This document shows positions 28,303 through 36,945 of a DNA stretch of 64,000 nucleotides, piece after piece. Position 1 is the first letter of the stretch, and the number at the start of each line of letters is the position of its first letter. The notes beneath the pieces are model-generated. The model had not been told where the DNA came from and searched no databases. It worked only from the letters and a program-made list of their open reading frames with translations. The position numbers were made by a program, and so were the translations under genes. Origin of the DNA: Advenella mandrilli (GTDB lineage Bacteria; Pseudomonadota; Gammaproteobacteria; Burkholderiales; Burkholderiaceae_B); NCBI RefSeq assembly GCF_016595155.1, contig NZ_JAENGP010000011.1, positions 62,001 through 126,000 on the forward strand. The letters are read 5' to 3'.

Positions 28303-29421
28303 ATGTCCAGAAAAATACTGTTTGTGGTGAATAATCCGGCTTTTTTCCTGTCGCATCGCCTGCCGATTGCCCTGAAGGCAAAAGAAGAAGGGTATGAAGT
28401 GGCCGTTGCCACCATGCCAGGAGAGGCCGTGGCACAAATTGTGGCGCACGGCCTGACGCATTTTGTGATTCCCATGTCACGCAGTGGCATGAATCCATTT
28501 GCAGAGCTAAAAACCATTTATGCCTTGTACCGCTTGTATCGCCGCTATCGGCCCGATTTAGTGCATTTGGTCACGATTAAACCGGTTTTATATGGTGGCA
28601 TTGCCGCCCGCCTGGCCAGGGTGAAAGCGGTGGTTTATGCCATTTCAGGGCTGGGGTTCATCTTTACCCGCCAACGCAAGGGGGTTGATTGGGTCAGGCA
28701 AATTACCCAGCTGCTGTACCGTTTGGCACTGGGGCATGCCAATAGCCGGGTGATTGTCCAGAATGACAATGACCGGCAGATTTTGCTGGATATCGGTGCC
28801 ATGCAAGAAACCCAGGCGGTAAAAATCAGGGGGTCGGGGGTGGATGTGACTGTCTTTGCCACACAGCCCGAGCCCAGCAAGCCAGTGGTGGTGACCATGG
28901 CTGCCCGTCTGCTGAAAGACAAGGGCGTGATGGAATTTGTTAAGGCGGCGGGTATCTCCGCCCGCTGTGGCAGTGATATACGCTGGCAACTGGCCGGTAC
29001 GCCAGACCCGGGCAATCCGGCTTCGGTGAGCCTGGCTGATATGGAAAGCTGGGGTACAGAAGTGAACGTGTTGGGAGACGTCAGGGATATTGCCGGCCTG
29101 TATGCACAGTCCCATATTGTGGCGCTGCCTTCTTATCGGGAAGGCTTGCCTAAATCGCTGGTAGAGGCAGCAGCCTGTGGCCGGGCCGTGGTAACGACTG
29201 ATGTACCCGGTTGTCGGGATGCCATCGCAGTAGGTAAATCGGGCTTGCTGGTGCCTGTCAGGGATGCGCAAAAATTATATGAGGCGGTTGCCAGACTAGC
29301 TGGTGATAACAACCTTAGGTTAAGCATGGGTAAAGAAGGCCGTATTCTGGCATTGGAAGAATTCGATATCCGCAAGGTGGTTGACCGGCACCTTGCGATT
29401 TATCGTGAACTTCTGTCCTGA
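28303..29421 (+). CDS. Glycosyltransferase family 4 (PglA/WbpU-like), fourth of four
   Basis: 372 residues. The N-terminal FVVNNPAFFLSHRLPIALKA and the acceptor-domain PDLVHLVTIKPVLYGG are typical of GT4 enzymes that add the second sugar to undecaprenyl-PP-linked glycans (PglA, CapM, WbpU relatives). The C-terminal domain has MAARLLKDKGVMEFV and LPSYREGLPKSLVEAAACG. ATG 28303 follows CAAGGATAAAT. It ends the plus-strand glycan run and is separated by an AT-rich terminator from the convergent phosphomannomutase gene. Confidence 0.9.
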   Translation: MSRKILFVVNNPAFFLSHRLPIALKAKEEGYEVAVATMPGEAVAQIVAHGLTHFVIPMSRSGMNPFAELKTIYALYRLYRRYRPDLVHLVTIKPVLYGGIAARLARVKAVVYAISGLGFIFTRQRKGVDWVRQITQLLYRLALGHANSRVIVQNDNDRQILLDIGAMQETQAVKIRGSGVDVTVFATQPEPSKPVVVTMAARLLKDKGVMEFVKAAGISARCGSDIRWQLAGTPDPGNPASVSLADMESWGTEVNVLGDVRDIAGLYAQSHIVALPSYREGLPKSLVEAAACGRAVVTTDVPGCRDAIAVGKSGLLVPVRDAQKLYEAVARLAGDNNLRLSMGKEGRILALEEFDIRKVVDRHLAIYRELLS

Positions 29422-29433
29422 GGCGTTAAGTCA

Positions 29434-29457
29434 TTTTAATTTAATGTTAAATTAAAA
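29434..29457. terminator. AT-rich bidirectional terminator
   Basis: A perfect 11-bp inverted repeat (29434-29444 with 29447-29457) with T-rich and A-rich arms between convergent genes. It partly overlaps the stop codon of the minus-strand phosphomannomutase gene. Confidence 0.55.
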
Positions 29458-30840
29458 CGGTAGCTTGGCGTCAGGGGCATAGGTAGCAAATACCTGCCTG
29501 AATTCATCCTGGATGCGGGCCAGGGCAACGGGGTTTTCAGCTTCAAAACGCAGTACTACTACTGGTGTGGTGTTGGAGGCACGGGCCAGGCCAAACCCGT
29601 CTTCGTATTCGGCGCGCACCCCATCAATCGTATTAATATCTTGTGCGGTTGCAAATGAAGCCTGTTCTTGCAGGGTTTTGATCAGGGCATGAGGCTGGCC
29701 TTCCTGCATTTCAAGTTTCAGCTCGGGGGTGGAAATATCCTGGGGAATGGCATTCAGGATATCACTGGGATTATCATGCCGGGACAGGATTTCCAGCAGG
29801 CGGGTACCGGTGTACAGCCCGTCATCAAAGCCATACCAGCGTTCCTTGAAGAAAATATGGCCACTCATTTCACCGGCCAGCGGGGCGCCGGTTTTAGCCA
29901 GTTTGGCCTTGATTAATGAGTGTCCAGTTTGCCACATCAGGGGTTTTCCACCGGCCAGCGTAATGCCTTCGGCCACGTGGCGGCTGCACTTGACATCATA
30001 AATAATGGTTTCACCGGGGCAGCGCTCCAGAACATCGCGGGCAAACAGAATAAGCTGGCGATCGGGCCAGATGATAGTGCCGGTTTTGGTCACTACGCCC
30101 AGGCGGTCGGCATCGCCGTCAAAAGCCAGACCCAGTTCGCAATCGGTGTTTTGAACGTGTTTAATGAGGTCTTCAAGGTTGTGCGGATCGGCCGGGTCGG
30201 GGTGGTGGTTGGGGAAACTGCCGTCCACCTCGCAGAACAGTTCATCCACTTCGCAGCCCAGTTGCCTGAACAGGGCAGGGGCAACGTTGCCGCCTACACC
30301 ATTGCCGCAATCAATCGCGATTTTCATGGGGCGTGCCAGTTTGACGTCGCTGCAAATTCGCTGGATATATTCGGGGATGATGTCAATGTTTTCCCGGGCC
30401 CCTTTGCTGTCGGCAAGCGGCAAGGATTCAATGGCCAGCATCTCGTTGCGCAATTGCAAAACGTCGTTGCCATACAGGGCCTTGCCCCCAACCATCATTT
30501 TAAAACCGTTATATTGCGAAGGGTTATGACTGCCGGTAATGGCGACTGCCGTGCCAATGTTTTGGGCGTAAGCAACAAAATAAACCAGGGGTGTGGGTAC
30601 CTGGCCCAGGTCGATGCTCTTAACACCCTCATCATTAATACCCTGTTGCAGGGATTCGGATAGTTCCGGGCTGCTGGTGCGCCCGTCATAACCCGTAATA
30701 ATAGTGAAAATATTTTGTTTTTTTGCCCGGGAAGCCAATGCCCGGCCAAGCAGATAGGCAAACTCCGGGTTGAGCTGTTCGGGAACCGTACCCCGAATAT
30801 CATAGGCCTTGAATACACTTGCTGCTAATAATGACGCCAC
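29452..30840 (-). CDS. Phosphomannomutase/phosphoglucomutase (AlgC/ManB type)
   Basis: Interconverts hexose 6- and 1-phosphates, feeding GDP-mannose and UDP-glucose synthesis for envelope glycans. 462 residues, as AlgC. The phosphoserine is Ser104 in TGSHNPSQYNG. The metal loop FDGDADRLG supplies Asp241/Asp243/Asp245, and the sugar-binding loop GEMSGHIFF starts at 323. The start codon is GTG at 30840, supported by AAGGA upstream on the minus strand. It faces the glycan operon tail to tail, so it is transcribed separately, divergent from the FAD dehydrogenase gene at 31003. Confidence 0.92.
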   Translation of the reverse strand: MASLLAASVFKAYDIRGTVPEQLNPEFAYLLGRALASRAKKQNIFTIITGYDGRTSSPELSESLQQGINDEGVKSIDLGQVPTPLVYFVAYAQNIGTAVAITGSHNPSQYNGFKMMVGGKALYGNDVLQLRNEMLAIESLPLADSKGARENIDIIPEYIQRICSDVKLARPMKIAIDCGNGVGGNVAPALFRQLGCEVDELFCEVDGSFPNHHPDPADPHNLEDLIKHVQNTDCELGLAFDGDADRLGVVTKTGTIIWPDRQLILFARDVLERCPGETIIYDVKCSRHVAEGITLAGGKPLMWQTGHSLIKAKLAKTGAPLAGEMSGHIFFKERWYGFDDGLYTGTRLLEILSRHDNPSDILNAIPQDISTPELKLEMQEGQPHALIKTLQEQASFATAQDINTIDGVRAEYEDGFGLARASNTTPVVVLRFEAENPVALARIQDEFRQVFATYAPDAKLPF

Positions 30841-31002
30841 GGAAAAATCCTTATAAGGAAAACAATTCGTTTTGAATCATACGAGAAACTTAACGATAGT
30901 AAGCAATTTGAGTAGAATGATAGAATAAATTAATTGTATATATTATAAGTCCCTCGTCCTCATGGAGGGGGTATTGCAGACAGAACTTTTACAGGTTGTT
31001 AT

Positions 31003-32424
31003 ATGAACGTTTTGGCAGTTTTACAGGAAATCGTTGGGGCTGAGCATGTCCTTACCGGCGAACAGGCTCAAGCTTACTTAACAGACTGGCGCGGTCGTTA
31101 TACGGGTAAAGCGCAAGCGGTGGTTCGCCCGGCTTCGGCCCAGGAAATTGCAAAGGTGGTAAAAACCTGCCTGCAGTACGATATTCCGATGGTGCCTCAA
31201 GGTGGCAATACGGGCCTGTGCGGCGGAGCCACCCCCAATAACAAAGGCGATGCCATTGTTATTTTGCTAACCCGTCTTAATAAAGTGCTTGATATTGATA
31301 CCGATAACGACACCATCACGGTTCAGGCCGGTTGTATCCTGCAATCGGTCCAAGAGGCGGCGGTACAGGCCGGACGCCTGTTTCCACTAAGTCTGGCAGC
31401 CGAAGGCAGTTGCACCATTGGGGGTAATTTAGCCACCAATGCTGGGGGTACCCAGGTTTTGCGTTATGGCAATACCCGTGACCTTGCACTTGGCCTGCAG
31501 GTAGTCACGGCCGAGGGTGAAGTTTGGGATGGCCTGCGTGGTTTGCGCAAAGACAATACCGGTTACGATTTACGCAATTTGTATATTGGTAGTGAAGGAA
31601 CGCTGGGTATTATTACTGCCGCTACCCTTAAGCTGTACCCGCAGCCGGTGGCCAAATGTACCGCACTGCTGGCGCTGGATGATATTGATGCGGCGGTTAA
31701 AATGCTGTCGCGTGCCCGTGGCGGATTTGCTGCTTCATTAACCGGGTTCGAATTGATGTCCAATTATTGCCTGCGTTCGGTTACCAATTTGTTTCCCCAG
31801 CAAAAAATGCCATTCGAAGGCCCCAGCCTTGAGTCCGCCTGGTATGCCCTACTTGAAATTTCCGATAGCGAAAGCGCAGAGCATGCTCGCGAGCGGTTTG
31901 AGCTGGTGGTAGGGGAAGCCATTGAGGCGGGTGAAGTGCAGGATGCCGTCATTGCCGAGTCAATCCAGCAAAGCAAAGACTTATGGCATTTGCGTGAAAG
32001 CATTCCGTTGGCGGAAGCAGAAATCGGCAAGGGCATCAAGCATGATGTTTCCATTCCGGTATCCAAAATTGCCGAATTCGTGGCTAAAACCAATAGTCTG
32101 TTACAGGCGTCTTTTCCGGGCGTGCGCCATATTATTTTTGGTCATCTGGGCGATGGAAACCTGCACTATAACGTGGGTGCGCCAATCGGTGAAGAGGAAG
32201 GTTTTCTTGCTCGTCAAAAAGATGTCTACGAAGTGGTGCACAACAGTGTGCATGCCTTTAACGGTTCTATCAGCGCCGAGCATGGTGTGGGCCAATTGAA
32301 AAAAGACCTGCTACCTAATTACAAGCCGGCGGTAGAATTGTCCCTGATGCGCAAGATCAAGCGCGCGCTTGATCCTAACGGCATCATGAATCCGGGAAAA
32401 GTCATCAATAACGTTGACATTTAG
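31003..32424 (+). CDS. FAD-binding oxidase, GlcD/D-2-hydroxyacid dehydrogenase type
   Basis: 473-residue flavoprotein of the vanillyl-alcohol-oxidase fold. The PCMH FAD domain holds QGGNTGLCGGATPN and the FAD-contact GGNLATNAGG. The C-terminal FAD-oxidase domain has the metal-site-like FGHLGDGNLHYNV and the terminal LDPNGIMNPGK. Family members oxidise D-2-hydroxyglutarate, D-lactate or glycolate. No glcE/glcF or iron-sulfur partner is adjacent, so a single-subunit D-2-hydroxyglutarate- or D-lactate-type enzyme is more likely than glycolate oxidase. The ATG at 31003 has a weak ribosome site. Its 3' end overlaps mutM by 20 bp, tail to tail. Confidence 0.88.
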   Translation: MNVLAVLQEIVGAEHVLTGEQAQAYLTDWRGRYTGKAQAVVRPASAQEIAKVVKTCLQYDIPMVPQGGNTGLCGGATPNNKGDAIVILLTRLNKVLDIDTDNDTITVQAGCILQSVQEAAVQAGRLFPLSLAAEGSCTIGGNLATNAGGTQVLRYGNTRDLALGLQVVTAEGEVWDGLRGLRKDNTGYDLRNLYIGSEGTLGIITAATLKLYPQPVAKCTALLALDDIDAAVKMLSRARGGFAASLTGFELMSNYCLRSVTNLFPQQKMPFEGPSLESAWYALLEISDSESAEHARERFELVVGEAIEAGEVQDAVIAESIQQSKDLWHLRESIPLAEAEIGKGIKHDVSIPVSKIAEFVAKTNSLLQASFPGVRHIIFGHLGDGNLHYNVGAPIGEEEGFLARQKDVYEVVHNSVHAFNGSISAEHGVGQLKKDLLPNYKPAVELSLMRKIKRALDPNGIMNPGKVINNVDI

Positions 32425-33232
32425 GACAAAAATAGGTGGCACGCTGGCCCTGGATGATTTTCCTGACCGGGGTGTCACATTTTTTGCAGGGTAGTTTTTC
32501 CCGGTCATAAACGGCAGCGTAAATGTCAAAATAAGCGCCTGCCTCGCCGTTGGTACCGGTGTAGTCTTTCAGGGTGCTGCCGCCCGACTCAAGCGCGTCA
32601 TTCAGGGTTTCAATAATAGCCTGGTGCAGGCGTTTGCAGCGCGCCAGGGAAAGGGTTTGTGCTGTGGTTTGGGGGTTTATTCGTGCCCTGAACAAACTTT
32701 CCGAGGCATAAATATTGCCAACACCCACCACAATCTCACCATTTAGCAAGACGGTTTTGATCGCGCTTTTCTTGTCTTGCAATGCATTGTGCAGGTAAGT
32801 GGGCGAAAACTGCGGATCAAAGGGCTCAATGCCCAGCCTGGCCAACAACAGGTGATTCTGGATGTCCCCGTTTTCGGCCGGATGCCATAAAACAGCCCCA
32901 AAACGCCGAGGGTCGTTCAGGCGGAATTCGGCATTGTCAAAAACAAACTCAACATGATCGTGTTTAAGTAAAAATTCGCCTAGGGCAACACGGCGAATGG
33001 AACCCGACATGCCCAGATGAATCATTAAAACACCATGTTCAAAGGCCAATAGCAAATATTTGCCGCGCCGTTGACAAGCCTGTAAAACATGGCCTTGCAG
33101 GATCTCATTCAGATTTTCCGGCACTGGCCAGCGGAACTGATGCTGATGAACACGGACTTCGTTAAGTTGATGACCGCTAATGACGCTGTCAAGACCGCGA
33201 CGGGTGGTTTCTACTTCGGGTAATTCTGGCAT
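32405..33232 (-). CDS. mutM: Formamidopyrimidine-DNA glycosylase (Fpg)
   Basis: Removes 8-oxoguanine and formamidopyrimidines from DNA and nicks the abasic site. 275 residues with start at 33232, giving the essential N-terminal MPELPEVET where Pro2 is the Schiff-base nucleophile and Glu3 the acid. An upstream in-frame start at 33301 would bury Pro2 and is therefore wrong. The helix-two-turn-helix region (VGVGNIYASE) and the C-terminal zinc finger CxxC-x16-CxxC (ending CPKCQRY) are intact. It is divergent from the TPR gene, a neighbourhood conserved in Burkholderiales. Confidence 0.97.
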   Translation of the reverse strand: MPELPEVETTRRGLDSVISGHQLNEVRVHQHQFRWPVPENLNEILQGHVLQACQRRGKYLLLAFEHGVLMIHLGMSGSIRRVALGEFLLKHDHVEFVFDNAEFRLNDPRRFGAVLWHPAENGDIQNHLLLARLGIEPFDPQFSPTYLHNALQDKKSAIKTVLLNGEIVVGVGNIYASESLFRARINPQTTAQTLSLARCKRLHQAIIETLNDALESGGSTLKDYTGTNGEAGAYFDIYAAVYDREKLPCKKCDTPVRKIIQGQRATYFCPKCQRY

Positions 33233-33369
33233 ATTGATTAAGTGAAAAATGAGGTAAGTGTTGTTTTTGTTGTGCTGGAAAATGTTTAAACATTTGCTCA
33301 AAGGGGGTTTTACCGGAAATTGTACTGAAGAATGATAATATCAGTATTCTTGTATGAACTATTTCCGGT

Positions 33370-35196
33370 ATGGCCATTTTTCCTGCTGTGACTGTTTTCA
33401 GAAAAATTCTTCTTGCCTGCGCGGTCTCTGTTTCTACCCTGTGGGGTAGCCTTGCCTGTGCCCAGGGCCAGATGACGCCAATCATGCCTCGTTTGCATGC
33501 CGCGCTGGATTTTATTCCCGCTTATAAACTTAAGCCTGTACAGTTGGTCGATCACACCAATGCAGATGATATCTTCAGCTTGCTGGTGGTGGAGTTTGCC
33601 ATTCAGGATGAAAAGTTCGAGCTGGCTGCCCAGGCTGCCTTTGATTTTGCCAAAGAAAAAAATGATGTGCAAATGGCGAAAAAGGCCATGCAATTGTACT
33701 TGGCCAGTTCTTCAAGTCAGAAAGCGGCAGATGCGGCACGGCTGTGGTACAAACTTGATCCTGATAATGAAGAGGCGTCGGCAACCGCTTTGGCACTGGC
33801 TGCTTCAAACGGTGAAACCGAAGGCCTGGTCAATGCATTAAGGTTGCGGCTGCAGCAAGCCAAGAATAAAGAACAGGCGATTTACCAAACTGCTTCAATT
33901 GTTGCCAGAATGAATGATAAGAAAATGGCGCTGGACGTCTATGAAAAGACCGTCGAAGGGTTGGTGGATGACCAGTCGACCTCTTTTATGTTAATGGCTG
34001 ATTTGGCCTATCAGGTCAACGAGCTGGAAAAAGCCTGGCAATCTTCCCTGAAAGCCCTTGAACTTGACGCAGCATCCGATGCCTCGGCCGAACGTGTTTT
34101 GCAATATGGCCGGGAAAATCATAAAAAAGAGGCGATGGAAATTGTCGGAAATTTCATTCAAACCAATGCGAATGCAAGGCGATTGCGGCTGCTTTATATC
34201 AGTGAAATGGTTAACGACAAGCAGTTTGATGCGGCGATCCATGAATTGAAGAAAATGGAAAAAACCTTTCCGGAAGACTTTGATTTACTGTACATGGAGG
34301 CACAGGTTTATTACCAGGCAAAAAAACTGGCTCAGGCCAAGAAACTGCTAAAACAGTTTCTGGATGTTCAGATCCAGCGTCGTGCAGCCCTGTCAGATGC
34401 CGAAACCGATGCACAGGGACAGGCTGCCGATGCCAGAATCATGTTGGCCCAAATTTATGAAGAAGAACAAAACTATCGGGCAGCCATCAGTCAGCTGGAA
34501 AAAATAGATGAGCCCGGTGCGCAAATGCAGATAAAAATGCAAATTGCCGTATTACATGGAAAAAATGGCAATGAGGCAAAGGCCACTGCGATGTTGCAAT
34601 CGCTTAAGCCCGAAGAGGAAGAAGATGCCGTACGTATTCGCCTGATGCAGGCATTTATCTATCGCAATGCCGGCAAGGCGGATCAGGCGATTCGCTATTT
34701 GCAGCAGGCCGACAAGGAAATGCCCAAGAATGCGCTGATCAAGTATGAGCTTGCCATGATGTACGAGCAGCAGGGAAGTTTTGCAGAAATGGAAACCCTG
34801 CTCAGGGAAGTTATTTCCCTGAAACCGTCTTCTCCCGATGCTTATAATGCGCTGGGTTATGTATTTGCCGACCAAAATATGCACCTTGAAGAAGCCCAGC
34901 TGTTGCTAGACAGGGCGGTTGCGCTGGCGCCTGAAAGTCCATTCATTCTGGATAGTATGGGGTGGCTGCAGTTTCGTCTGGGTAACCTTGAGCTGGCGTT
35001 TGAGTATCTTGAAAATGCCTTTGAATTGTCCGAACAGGCGGATATCGCCGCGCATCTTGGAGAAGTGCTTTGGGTCAAGGGTGAAAAAGACAAGGCACGT
35101 GATATTTTCATGAAAGGCCGGGAGCTGGAAAAACAAAACGAGACACTGGAAGATACAATCAAGCGTTTGGGTATTTCTATGCGAGATAAAAAATGA
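33370..35196 (+). CDS. Secreted tetratricopeptide-repeat protein
   Basis: 608 residues. An N-terminal signal peptide (about 1-31, ending SLACA before QGQ) exports it to the periplasm. The rest is almost all alpha-helical TPR-like repeats: clear units lie around residues 210-240, 290-320, 410-440 and 475-580, the last including ALGYVFADQNMHLEEAQ and DSMGWLQFRLGNLELAFEY. The function is undefined. The gene is conserved between mutM and lolB in Burkholderiales, and a role in outer-membrane lipoprotein or envelope assembly is only inferred from lolB coupling: the TGA stop overlaps the lolB ATG. Confidence 0.85.
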   Translation: MAIFPAVTVFRKILLACAVSVSTLWGSLACAQGQMTPIMPRLHAALDFIPAYKLKPVQLVDHTNADDIFSLLVVEFAIQDEKFELAAQAAFDFAKEKNDVQMAKKAMQLYLASSSSQKAADAARLWYKLDPDNEEASATALALAASNGETEGLVNALRLRLQQAKNKEQAIYQTASIVARMNDKKMALDVYEKTVEGLVDDQSTSFMLMADLAYQVNELEKAWQSSLKALELDAASDASAERVLQYGRENHKKEAMEIVGNFIQTNANARRLRLLYISEMVNDKQFDAAIHELKKMEKTFPEDFDLLYMEAQVYYQAKKLAQAKKLLKQFLDVQIQRRAALSDAETDAQGQAADARIMLAQIYEEEQNYRAAISQLEKIDEPGAQMQIKMQIAVLHGKNGNEAKATAMLQSLKPEEEEDAVRIRLMQAFIYRNAGKADQAIRYLQQADKEMPKNALIKYELAMMYEQQGSFAEMETLLREVISLKPSSPDAYNALGYVFADQNMHLEEAQLLLDRAVALAPESPFILDSMGWLQFRLGNLELAFEYLENAFELSEQADIAAHLGEVLWVKGEKDKARDIFMKGRELEKQNETLEDTIKRLGISMRDKK

Positions 35197-35771
35197 AGCA
35201 GTTCAAACGGTTTTTTCGCTATGCGGGTGCGTTAAGCTTAATGGGGGCTCTGGTCGCTTGTGCACCAACCCTTAAACAAACCGCACAAGATGACGGTACC
35301 TACAGTCGCGCAGGGCGATTTGCCCTGAATGTATGGGATAAAACCATTGACCGTAATAAAGAGGCCGTGCAAGGCGGTTTTTTGTGGCTTGATACCACGC
35401 AACGGTTAGACCTTGATTTACGAAACCCGCTGGGTTCTACGCTTGCCAGGGTATCGGTAACGCAAGGCAAGGCCACACTGGTTCATGCCGATGGGTCCCG
35501 GGTAAGCGCCGAAACCCCCGATGCCCTGGTGGCTGAAGTCTTGGGTAGCGAGATCCCGGTTGCCGGCCTGCGTTACTGGCTTAAAGGTATTGTTGCCCCT
35601 GTAGCGGCCGAGCAGGAACAACGCGATGCACAGGGTAATCTGGGTTCATTTACCCAGGCTGGCTGGAAAGTCACCTTGTCTGATTATGATCATAAAGGCC
35701 CTCGTAAGCTGGGTATGGTACGCAATGAAACCCTTCAGACCATTACGGTCAGATTGGTCATTAACGAATAA
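35193..35771 (+). CDS. lolB: Outer-membrane lipoprotein receptor LolB
   Basis: Accepts lipoproteins from periplasmic LolA and places them in the outer membrane. 192 residues. A lipoprotein signal with lipobox LVAC puts the acylated residue at Cys23. The mature part is a single LolB beta-fold; GRFALNVWD and GFLWLD are typical strand motifs. No Asp at +2 (Ala follows Cys), as expected for outer-membrane retention. Translationally coupled to the TPR gene and followed 9 bp later by ispE, the standard order. Confidence 0.9.
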   Translation: MKQFKRFFRYAGALSLMGALVACAPTLKQTAQDDGTYSRAGRFALNVWDKTIDRNKEAVQGGFLWLDTTQRLDLDLRNPLGSTLARVSVTQGKATLVHADGSRVSAETPDALVAEVLGSEIPVAGLRYWLKGIVAPVAAEQEQRDAQGNLGSFTQAGWKVTLSDYDHKGPRKLGMVRNETLQTITVRLVINE

Positions 35772-35780
35772 TCAAGAATA

Positions 35781-36710
35781 ATGAAACATCTGTATGATGT
35801 GCCGGCGCCGGCCAAGCTGAACCTTTTTTTGCATGTTACCGGACGTCGGGAAGATGGCTATCATCTGCTGCAAACGGTTTTTGTGTTTATAGACCTAGCC
35901 GACCAACTGCAGTTTGAATTGCGTAATGATGGCGTTATTTGCCGGCAAACCAGCTTGCCGGGCATTGATCACGAGAGCGACCTGATTGTGCGTGCTGCCC
36001 GTGCCTTGCAAAAGGCAACAGGCACTGCCCAGGGAGCCACCATTCATGTACAAAAAAACATTCCGGCTGGCGGTGGCCTGGGGGGCGGCTCCAGTGATGC
36101 GGCAAGCACCTTGGTTGCCCTTAACCGGCTATGGAAAACCGGGTTAAGTCGTTGGGAATTGCAACAGCTGGCTTTGCCGCTGGGGGCCGATGTGCCGGTG
36201 TTTGTGTTTGGCCAGAATACGTTTGCCGAAGGCATTGGCGAGGCATTTACCGCCTGCCGGGTACCCAAACAGGCTTATCTGGTTTTTCAGCCCCGGCTGG
36301 GTATTTCAACACCGGCCATTTTTACGGATCCCGGTTTATGTCGTGACACACCGTTGGTCACGGTTCAGGATGTACAGCAAAGTCTGTCTTTACCGGTACC
36401 TGAAACTTCATTAATAAGCCAGCCTGCATTTTTTGGCCATAACGATCTTGAAACGGTGGCCTGTCGCCAGCATCCCGGATTGCAGCAGCTGGTAGACTGG
36501 CTTGCAGCCAGGCAGGTAAAGGCGCGCATGACTGGTTCGGGCGCCTGTTTTTTTGCACCGTTCCCGTCTTATGCCGATGCTTTGCGGGCCAAGCACGGGC
36601 TGGACGCTAATTTACCTGCATTTAACCAAGAGGTGTCTGTGCCTGTTGAGCGGCTCATTGCAGCTCGGGGTCTGGCCCGGCATCCTTTGTATGACTGGGT
36701 AAAAAATTAA
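35781..36710 (+). CDS. ispE: 4-diphosphocytidyl-2-C-methyl-D-erythritol kinase
   Basis: GHMP kinase phosphorylating CDP-methylerythritol in the non-mevalonate isoprenoid pathway, which ultimately supplies undecaprenyl phosphate and the ubiquinone side chain. 309 residues. The ATP-binding GHMP loop PAGGGLGGGSSDAAS is near residue 94. PAPAKLNLFLHVTGRREDGYH at the N-terminus is the classic IspE opening (Lys12 and neighbouring Asn). The C-terminal MTGSGACFFAPF is conserved. ATG 35781 is close behind lolB. In related genomes tRNA-Gln and prs follow directly; here about 6.4 kb of other genes intervene. Confidence 0.96.
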   Translation: MKHLYDVPAPAKLNLFLHVTGRREDGYHLLQTVFVFIDLADQLQFELRNDGVICRQTSLPGIDHESDLIVRAARALQKATGTAQGATIHVQKNIPAGGGLGGGSSDAASTLVALNRLWKTGLSRWELQQLALPLGADVPVFVFGQNTFAEGIGEAFTACRVPKQAYLVFQPRLGISTPAIFTDPGLCRDTPLVTVQDVQQSLSLPVPETSLISQPAFFGHNDLETVACRQHPGLQQLVDWLAARQVKARMTGSGACFFAPFPSYADALRAKHGLDANLPAFNQEVSVPVERLIAARGLARHPLYDWVKN

Positions 36711-36945
36711 GACAAAGTCATGAAATGTTATTGGAATTAAATTTAGATAAGGGTAAACCCTAGTCACAATTACAATAAATTTTAATTTAATCAATAGGAT
36801 AAGAATTTAATTACATTATTTTCAGGGAGCTAAATCACAGGTATTTATATTGTTTTCAGTTTTATTTATATGTTGGGTCGAGAATCAGAATACGACAAAT
36901 GACGGCTTCTCTGGCAATCTAGCGCAAAATTGACAGGAGTGTAAT

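Noticed and set aside
29920-30663. 247-codon plus-strand frame opposite the phosphomannomutase gene
   Set aside because: The minus-strand gene has all phosphohexomutase motifs. The plus frame has no ribosome site or recognisable domain.
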